Shown here: positions 57,701 to 64,000 of the stretch, piece after piece
Layout: each line of letters starts with the position of its first letter
How positions within the stretch are numbered: position 1 is the first letter of the stretch
Origin: Anthostomella pinea
Taxonomy: Eukaryota; Ascomycota; Sordariomycetes; Xylariales; Xylariaceae
Assembly (NCBI GenBank): GCA_963556695.1
Contig: CAUWAG010000020.1
Span: 4,092,001-4,156,000 of the forward strand
Direction of reading: 5' to 3'
DNA: 64,000 nucleotides
Made by a program: the position numbers and the translations under genes
Notes under the pieces: generated by a model
The model's input: only the letters and a program-made list of their open reading frames with translations
Told to the model about the DNA's origin: nothing
Database searches by the model: none

Positions 57701-57733
57701 CGATCGAGTAGGTACTGGGTTCGTGTACACCAA
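54731..57733 (-). CDS. Zn2Cys6 transcription factor (start uncertain)
   Basis: Fungal zinc-cluster regulator, nuclear. The open frame encodes up to 1000 residues without an intron. The DNA-binding cluster is at about residues 168-197 (CTRCRKSKIKC, then CDSCIKTGKEC). A basic RKKLKK stretch follows. The Fungal_trans middle homology region covers roughly residues 250-600 (LYKLHFGPELSFLHLPTM; WSQTRPKTGGLTAWMYIG; MAQFLGLG). The tail is Ser/Pro-rich with a polyglutamine run and ends MGDSAYQYLQQASEY, an activation-domain-like end. No ATG opens the frame at its 5' end: the first in-frame ATG is 57301, just before the zinc cluster, but upstream sequence (IHSILSPPDPIDPDEH) looks coding. Therefore a short first exon upstream of an acceptor near 57740 (TACCAG) is likely. 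Target genes are unknown. Confidence 0.85.
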   Translation of the reverse strand: MVYTNPVPTRSASPDPRTNKSDRPRSIVRSADSYTSLLGCNITLERPGSIPGPTATISTPIRIHSILSPPDPIDPDEHSNIPSYQATPKRKYEATFSPPDATLRPLSPAPPPPDGPHTNTEPGRPAGWGGIGPRIYGDDGTVKSMLPSGMEGKKPAKMRPPMRSSIACTRCRKSKIKCENDGGKHACDSCIKTGKECFYKIPDPVPPKRSEPPAAVKQERDGGSDRKKLKKIDDISKVDNQRATAYAEEVLAAPFLTEDMWEQVFDLYKLHFGPELSFLHLPTMKEKLGRKFRTSESENGTESNLVLLGVLTLTARFHPELVKYLAHICNNQPGNARTRPIQTQLDPAAASEYYADILAMALGPVRTAMGIASVERVAALLMLGLYEWSQTRPKTGGLTAWMYIGAAIRMAQFLGLGFGDAPGVDESRYQIANQHQRSSGHQSQMALQKEIKRRIMFSCFILDRMLACGRHRVTIIHADDLQIQLPCSEDKFDLAMEVQTGFLTKPGRFGTDDSVLGRFIRLVDIWGDISKFSSRGGRLTEDTDNEYRIPPWDQGSRFYQLDKRLQAFDSDLPGTFTFSRSNYFKHENHQASSAYVLLHMLRCVCLIMLHREYVPFIPIRCKGPEGPLDEPTFERDEFSNSFWRASAEQLFKAARGIVDLIKICQRKDKLPQSTIVLFAIWNAAFVGLYGFHFPQMDTERHMLSFDDETHPDGHTGVFEHGPTGLTFETLQKMSNWLKMASAYVDLLEHMDKYFVGIKQDYYKYKELNMLSEKRSLRVREGGTGGGLEEYHRFAPALKGFGPPIGHSQPDETDHADSSERSRTGEVERPSSRDAETMNAAALSSASRSAPPGSFTAINHSQGMPTADSPRPFSRAASIAGPPAETYADSWRYHSSTPQQQQQQQQHSPSQAYPTPSSMLDPATIAAQAHDRTTMQDESDKFYLDLKKAEPSRFGIMTGDLGLFSTGESQLSVSEMPFGDAAYMPAMGDSAYQYLQQASEY

Positions 57734-58076
57734 AGAAGCTGGTATTTGAGTAACGTTCCGCCCGAACGAGATGGCCCGGATGGCTGATACAATAGGCTTC
57801 TGCCGTCTTGACTGCTTGACTGGCGGAGGGCGCTTCCCGGCGACGTGTCACAGCATAGAATTGAGCTGCAGATAGCCGTGAATTGTAGAGTCGCTAGCTT
57901 CGGGGCGGCTGGCGGGTCACGATTGCATTCCAGCGATCCAAGCTGCTCAGAATGGGCCGATGCGGAGCTGAAACGTTGCGACAAGTAGCGGTAAGGCTAG
58001 TATGGTGCGAGGGTGGAGGGTGGAGGGTGATGGTGGTGACTCCTGTGCGACGGCCGGGGACTCGGGAGCATAGGGC

Positions 58077-58117
58077 GGTGGTGCGAACGTCGACTGTGGT
58101 GCGAACGTCGACTGTGG
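58077..58117 (+). repeat. 18-base direct tandem duplication
   Basis: GTGGTGCGAACGTCGACT occurs twice in succession, followed by a third partial GTGGT. It lies about 350 bases upstream of the transcription factor frame. Confidence 0.8.
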
Positions 58118-59321
58118 TCAAGCTGGTAAGTTACCAGGAGGAGGCCGATGGATATACGGATGGATGGGCGACGGTTCTCCAACGTACGCTTTGCCTTGCG
58201 ATTGTTGTATTGTTGGTCTGTCAATACCTATCACTGCTGAACAGATGTGAATATCTATGTAGGAGTCTAGGTACGAAGTCGGCACGGGTAGGTGGTAGCG
58301 CTTGGGGAAGGCAAGAGAAAAATGGAGATGAGCTCCTATTAGTGGGCAGCGGTGGGAGAAGGACTAGAGAACGGCAGGTAGGTCTTTGCCCAGGTCGCGC
58401 TAGGGGGCTAGGGTGCGAGGACCAGGGTGCCAGGATTGTGATTAGAGGCTACAGGTAGAAGCTAGAGCACGGTTCCCCAGACGCGGACGGGCAGGACGGG
58501 TGATCGGATAGAAAGGGGGCAGAAAAGGCACTTCTTCTCCTACTCCGGCTGCAGAGGCTGCCGCTCGGCGCTCGCTACCAGGCAGCCCAGGACTGAGATG
58601 GACTGTGATGAACGCCACTGCCACCCACTGGAATACATAAACGATGCATCGACCCTTCATCGGTGTCCAATCATCAACGACCGGTCAGTCAGCCCGGCAA
58701 TCTTCGGGAGCGCCCCGTCTGCCATCTGCCATCCCACCATCAATCTCATCAGCAGTGAGCACCCAAGCGCGCAGGGCCTCGGGTCGCAGCCTCCGACAGA
58801 CCCCAGGTGCGAGCCGAAGCGGCAGGCGGGAAGGATTCCTATTGAGCCCCGGCTTTGGCTGGGTTGGTTGGCTCGGTTAATAGTTATTATTGAACTTGTT
58901 GGTTATCACGCTCACGGTTCACCAGGCCTGAGAGGGGTGGGTTGGGGAGTAGGGATGGAGATGCTGTACACAGTGGGATGTGATCGAAAACCAGATAGCT
59001 GTAGATCGTTATAGATCGACAGCCGCTGCTGAAAGAAGGCACAGCTTGGAGTGACACAGCACCGTAAGACGGGAGGCAAGTTGGGATAGGTACCTCCCTT
59101 CGACTTGGTGTTCTGTCTCTGTCTCTGTCCCTGCCTCTGCTCCTCTGCAGACTCTGCATCACCCTGCAACTCAGAATTGACCAGAATCAAGCACGTACAG
59201 GGTTTGGATTGAAAAAACAAACGGAACATGATGAAGGGAGGCACTTGAGCCTTGACCGGCCAGCGGCAGCCCTCTTGGGAATAGGGGGGTGGGGGCACGG
59301 TTGTAGATAGCGACTTGTAAT

Positions 59322-59356
59322 TATAATAATAATAGTAATAATAATAATAATAATAA
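59322..59356. repeat. imperfect (AAT)n microsatellite
   Basis: ATAATAATAATAGTAATAATAATAATAATAATA: a short AAT run with one interruption, within intergenic DNA. Confidence 0.9.
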
Positions 59357-60485
59357 AAGGTGTCACCCGTGTAACTAATGACATCGGACATATGATTCTC
59401 GTGCTCGTTGGACAACAATGGACATGCGGTCAGCGCGGTACTATGCAGTGAGACTTCAATTGCAGGTGGTAGTATTCGCATCCGTAGGAAGGCTGCTTAG
59501 CCGATGCATTCGGGCTTCCCCCTTTCCGACGGAGGACTTTGGTGAGCCGGTGGTCGTATGATGCTAGGTACCGAGGCGCATGACAATCGGCTTCATGACT
59601 GGGCGTTTGATCTTTTGACTGGAACTTTGAGACTTGTCAACATCAGTTCGGGCTGAGGGTATATTGAAGCAACCCGTCGCTCTGTCACCTCGGCTCAATG
59701 TTGGTGAAAAGACTCCAGAACGTGCAGCATTCCCGTCGTGACGGGAATTTGTACCTTATTTGTTGGCAGCTGGGCATTTACCCCTGTCCTTACTACGATG
59801 CCCCTCCATTTAGGGTATCTGACAGCCCCCAAAGCTTGCCCCTCATTGCAGGTGCAAGTGGAGACTGTGAACATTGAATGTCAACGCGGGCTGGGACGCA
59901 TGTATCTTATTGCATCTCCCTTCACAGGTACTTCACCAAGGGAGTGGTGATGATTCTGAAGAAGTGTACCGAAAGTTTTCGCAGCTCAAACATGATTCTC
60001 GCGTTTAATATAGATCTAATGCTCGATGAAAGTGATTTCCGAAAGGTATGATGAGATACATAGACTGGATCGATCTGATGTAACCGGGGTCTAGTGGCGA
60101 TCACCTCACCACATGTGCAACACATTAATGACGTTGTGGTGAGGCCTCTTCCTGTTCCATGGCAAAGGCAACCTTGTTCCAGCCTTGTATTGGAACCACA
60201 CAGCGCCTGGCTTTAAGCGCTCCAACATATCCAGAATTCCGACGACCACGAATAGAAACAACAATATTCACCCTGTTGGCGTTAGTTGATCCTCTCACTT
60301 TTGTGCTCATCACCTTCCCTTAAGCGCCATCTACACCATCTTGTTGGTTGACCCGGGCAAGTTGGGGGCATACGGCATACATAACCACCCGAGAAGCAAC
60401 CCACTCCCCGGCATCTTTCCCGCGCAGGTGCATATTGTCACTGTCACTGCCACTGCCACTACCATTGCTACGAGTCTAATCAAAC

Positions 60486-62192
60486 ATGGCATCTGGTCAC
60501 AATGTAAGCCGGTCCGCAGGTGCGCTCCTCGCTCCCCACAGGCACTGAATCGCTGATCTCTTCTGCTACCAGGATCCCAAAGTGCTCTATGCCATCCAGG
60601 GTGTCTCGGCCTACCACCTCTCCTATGGCAAAGAGGAGTGCCTCACGGCTTCCGGACCCCAGGCACTGTCGCTTTTGATGGTGCCGACATCATCACCCTA
60701 CGCCGATCCCTCGTCCTTCGACGCACGCGACGGTGCGCCCGAGGAGGACTTCTATCTTCACCTCCACCTACCACCCGAGTTGGACATTCCTCTCCCCGCG
60801 ACCACCCAGATCTACCACCAACCTCCCCGGAGCTACCTCATCCCGCGATGGGATCTCGGCCCCGACAGTGGCTCCTTCACCCGTCTCGAATTCCCAGCTC
60901 CCGGTAGTCGTAAGGGTCTGCAGGAAGATGTGGATACCTTCGAAACCATCCTGGCACAATGCACCGCCTTTTTGGAGAGAGCTCCTCCGCCCACGGCTGC
61001 GCGGAGGGAGAAGGAGAAGTCGTCATCGTCATCTTCGCCAACGGCCACGCGATCGTCGCCGACCACATCCAAGTCCAAGTCCAAGCTTGCAGCTGAAGAG
61101 CAGCTCCCCGCATACAATCCGGCCTCCTACAAGCCCGGCGAGGGCTATGCGAAAGGCAGCCACAGCTCGGTCCAGGGAGGTCAGATCGTGCTTGTCGACG
61201 AGGAAGATGGCAGTGTCATCGGAGAGCTGTCGGAGGGATTCCAAGTGGTTGAGACTGGTGTCAAACCGGGTTCTAAGGGTATGTTTCGATTAGGTAGATC
61301 GGGCACCAACCCGACAGCACATGGCTAACTGGTGGTAGACCCTGTTGAAATCACTCTTCCTGCCGAAGGGGGCGCAAACCAGCTGGCCGTCGTCCCCGCA
61401 TCTGCGGAAACCATGGAGATGGTGCTACACCCTGCTTATCAGAAGTCGTTCATCGTATCCAAGGCCGCTTACGCATCGCGGCTGATCATTACGACGTCCG
61501 ACTTTGTCTCTAATGCCATGCAGACTGGGACGGACACCTTCGCTAAGAAGACCAAGCCTGCGAGCAAGCCGGTTACATTCACACCTGCGACGCATGATCG
61601 GGTTCGTCGCATTGGCAAATTATCGACTGGCGTAGCGGACCTGTCGTCCAAGACGGTTGGGCAGGTTACCAAGGTGGCCCAGAATCTCGGAGCTACCATT
61701 GCTGGACGAGGGCAGAAGAAACAAGCTGGTAAGAAGGGCTATGGACCCGATGGCCAGCCACTTGAAGGATACAAGCCGGGATTGTTGAACAAGAGCATGA
61801 TGGCCTTTTCGACGATTGCCGATGGAATTGACCAAGCGAGTAGAAGTCTCCTGACATCGGCGTCGACGTCAACGACGAACATGGTAACACACAAATGGGG
61901 CGATGAAGCAGGGGAGCTGTCGAAGCATCTCGGCGGAAGTGTCAAGAACGTCGGTCTCGTCTACATCGACGTCACTGGGGTCTCTCGGAGAGCTGTTATC
62001 AAAGCGGTCGGTAAAGGTATGGTTGTCGGCCAGGTCAAGGCGGCAGACGGACAAACGGTCAACGTGGTGGTTGGCGACGATACTGGGGGTGCGATAGGCG
62101 TACAGGGAGGACCCAACGACTCGCAGAGCAATCTGATGAAGGACTCGGCGAACGTCAGCGGGTCATCCAGCCAGAAGGCGGCGAAGCGATAG
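60486..62192 (+). CDS. senescence/spartin-domain protein (3 exons)
   Basis: Exons are 60486-60503, 60573-61278 and 61339-62192, giving 525 residues. Exon 1 codes only MASGHN; donors are GTAAGC and GTATGT, and phases agree. The first third (DPKVLYAIQGVSAYHLSYG) is a beta-rich domain, then a Ser/Lys-rich linker near residues 145-180. The second half matches the senescence-associated domain found in plant ERD7 and animal spartin: HPAYQKSFIVSKAAYASRLI, GVADLSSKTVGQVTKVAQNL, then Gly/Ala-rich amphipathic stretches (GLLNKSMMAFSTIADGID, VTGVSRRAVIKAVGKGMV). In animals such proteins bind lipid droplets and membranes; a similar lipid-linked role here is inference. The C-terminus is Ser/Lys-rich. Confidence 0.87.
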
Positions 62193-63091
62193 GGCCTCCC
62201 TCCATATACGGATATAAGGAGCTTGTAATGGCTGGGAGGGTTAGGGTTAGGGTTAGTCAAGCCCACCGGCTGGTATCCCTCGTCATCCTGTGGAAACGGC
62301 TGCGCCTAAAGCAGGATACCTACGTAGATCTCTGATTAGCCATGAATCAATCCTTAAGTACACGTTGCTCCCGTCCTACTTGACCAAGGTGTATGAATGC
62401 ATCTCCAGGACGTGATCCGTGGCTGATAACCCGGCAATCAACCGCCTCCAGGGTTTCCCGGTAACGTGAAACAACGGTCACAGAACCAATGCCAGTCACG
62501 TGATCTCCTGCCTGATAACGCGCAGAAGAAAGCGCAACCAAGGAGTACCGTAGCAACATACCAGGGTCAGGCCCAAACGCGCCTGGAAATTGCATAAAGG
62601 CGAGCCAACGATGAGACCCGACGTCGTGCTTGTTTCCGGTCAGGACATTGACGACATTTACACCTCACGGCTCTTCGTACGAACCTTAAGTAAACGTCTT
62701 GAACCGGATCTGTTCACCTAGCCGTAACCAACCACCAGCAAGTCTCGACCCATTACGAAGGTGACTTTGTCTTCGTCCGTTCTCGAGTGGCGTCAAATCA
62801 ACTTGCAAAGGAGATCAATAAGAGTAGCTAGTGAGGCGATATCGACTTTGCGAAGCACCCATTCGACCATTCGATGTGTCGATTCGAATGCCTGGGTTCC
62901 ATCATTCTTCTGCTGCAGGACATCGGCGATAAGATCCGGCCTAAGGAGCCTCCACATGTCTTACAAGGGTACGAGCTCGCCTTTGTTCACCACATGCAGC
63001 ATCAGGACTCGACTCGGGCATCTACATATCCATCTGCATCTGCATCTGCGTCTACGGTCTGACACAATGCTCACAGGTCGTCGGCTCCACA
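62193..63091. other. intergenic region with a telomere-type repeat
   Basis: No supported gene; ends at the GCP4-like start. The telomere-like sequence is listed separately. Confidence 0.4.
62238..62256 (+). repeat. interstitial telomeric repeat (GGGTTA)3
   Basis: GGGTTAGGGTTAGGGTTAG, three units of the TTAGGG motif used at telomeres of most filamentous fungi, lies 46 bases after the stop of the senescence-domain gene and so probably in its 3' untranslated region. Confidence 0.9.
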
Positions 63092-64000
63092 ATGCTCCAT
63101 GAAATACTGCTCTCCCTGTCGGGACACCCGTCACCCCTCCTCAGGAACGACCACTCCGATCCCGCCGCCGCCGCCATCCTGTCCGCCCCGGAGCGGGAGC
63201 TCCTGAGCACGGCGGGCCACCTGAGCGATCTCCACTGCAAGCTCCTAAGCTACACCGCGCAGATCAGCGCCTCTCACCCGTCCGTCATCTGCCGCGCTGT
63301 CTCGACGGCCATTAACTCTGTCCACCTGGGCGCCTTTCAGCGGAAGGTCCTGGAGGTCGAAGAGAGCATTCTGCGCAAAGATGCCGCGCTCGTGGGGGCT
63401 TGCAACATCGTGCCCCTGACTGCTGTCATTGGCGAGTTCTCGGGCTGGACGCGGCGCCTGGAATGGCTGTGGAATCTGGTCCAGTTCATCTCCAGGGAAA
63501 GCAAAGGCGCCACTTGCCGGGCGGCACAGCTCATCGACAAGCTGCGAGATGAGCTCCAGACTGGGTATGCTGACATTGGGGAGACCGCGCTGAGCCTTGT
63601 TAAGGTTGCCGAGACTGCTTGGTTGAAGCAGGTATCGACCTGGGTTCTGTATGGACGTATACCTATGTTGGGTCATAATGACTTCTTTATTCGGAAAGAT
63701 GAAGAGGATGAGCAGGTGAGATCCCTCTTCTGATCTTGGGATTGACTGTGTGTTCTTACATGTTTCACCAGGGATACTCGATTGATGACGAGCTGTTGCC
63801 TGCTTTTGTGACACAGTCAACGGCGTCCTCGATGTTGTTCATTGGGACCTCTTTGAACCGAGTACATCGGAGAGGCGGTATGGACCCGAGTATCAGTGGT
63901 GTCGGGCATTTTTCTTCGCAACTGCAAGAGTTGGCCCAGTTGACATTCCCTCTCAATTCCGTCATGCTGTCTCGAGCAATCACAGCGATTAGACTCACCT
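63092..64000 (+). CDS. gamma-tubulin complex component (GCP4-like), 5' part
   Basis: Spc97/Spc98-family protein of the gamma-tubulin ring complex, which nucleates microtubules at spindle pole bodies. Exon 1 is 63092-63715 (208 residues) and exon 2 begins at 63772 and runs off the window end; the intron has donor GTGAGA and acceptor CACCAG, phase 0. The start MLHEILLSLSGHPSPLL is the typical GCP4/GCP-N start. Further marks are GAFQRKVLEVEESILRKD, PLTAVIGEFSGWTRRLEWLW and TWVLYGRIPMLGHNDFFIRK, all characteristic of the GRIP1 N-terminal region. GCP4 rather than GCP2/3 is suggested by the short N-terminus before the first GRIP motif. The 3' part is missing because of the window border. Confidence 0.87.

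Larger units (their letters stand above)
57734..60485. other. 2.7-kb divergent intergenic region
   Basis: Separates the transcription factor (-) from the senescence-domain gene (+). Contains a GTGGTGCGAACGTCGACT direct duplication at 58077-58117 and an AAT-type microsatellite near 59323. Otherwise no gene is seen; a large promoter for the regulator is plausible. Confidence 0.4.

Overview
The window looks like a contig from a filamentous ascomycete (Pezizomycotina), most likely a Sordariomycete. Genes are short and have introns of about 45-200 bases with fungal splice signals (GTRNGY donors, CTNAC branch sites close to the acceptor). The proteins are typical of this group: neuronal calcium sensor NCS-1, Cdc45, Zn2Cys6 regulator, DUF3632 and DUF6604 proteins, small secreted proteins. 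A long AT-rich block carries C-to-T type damage of the kind left by repeat-induced point mutation (RIP). The species assignment is inference; no rRNA or other marker is present.

Left arm, 1-8.9 kb, is conserved housekeeping DNA: a peroxisomal acyl-CoA oxidase ending in the PTS1 tripeptide AKL, a three-exon CDC45 replication factor, and a four-exon NCS-1 calcium sensor. From 8.9 to 13.5 kb the DNA becomes gene-poor and holds one F-box-like gene disabled by an in-frame stop and one or two frameshifts.

From 13.5 to 26.2 kb lies a mobile-element graveyard. The background is very AT-rich and has no open reading frames. Set into it are sharp islands of normal base composition. Four are solo LTRs, each flanked by a perfect 5-base target duplication. 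One is a reverse-oriented copy of a copia LTR. One is a pogo/Fot1-like DNA transposon with 45-base inverted repeats and a TA duplication. One is a 3.9-kb Ty1/copia element with both LTRs but no recognisable integrase. A pure (AAT)n tract of 160 bases is also there.

Right arm, 28-64 kb, is normal genic DNA: a Gly/His/Pro-rich secreted protein, a long-chain acyl-CoA synthetase, a DUF3632 protein, a six-cysteine secreted protein, a broken RNase T1/U2-family gene, an RKM5-type methyltransferase, a four-exon DUF6604 protein, a Ctr copper transporter, an intronless secreted GH42 beta-galactosidase, an S28 serine peptidase, a roughly 1000-residue Zn2Cys6 transcription factor, a senescence-domain protein, and the 5' part of a gamma-tubulin complex gene (GCP4-like) that runs off the end. 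Two introns use GC-AG rather than GT-AG borders.

Functionally the genes are mostly independent. The acyl-CoA synthetase and acyl-CoA oxidase both belong to fatty-acid activation and oxidation but are 27 kb apart. Five predicted secreted products or remnants (28.2, 36.3, 38, 48.5 and 52.9 kb) lie downstream of the repeat block. I saw no biosynthetic cluster, CRISPR array or defence-like system, and no tRNA or rRNA gene that I could support.
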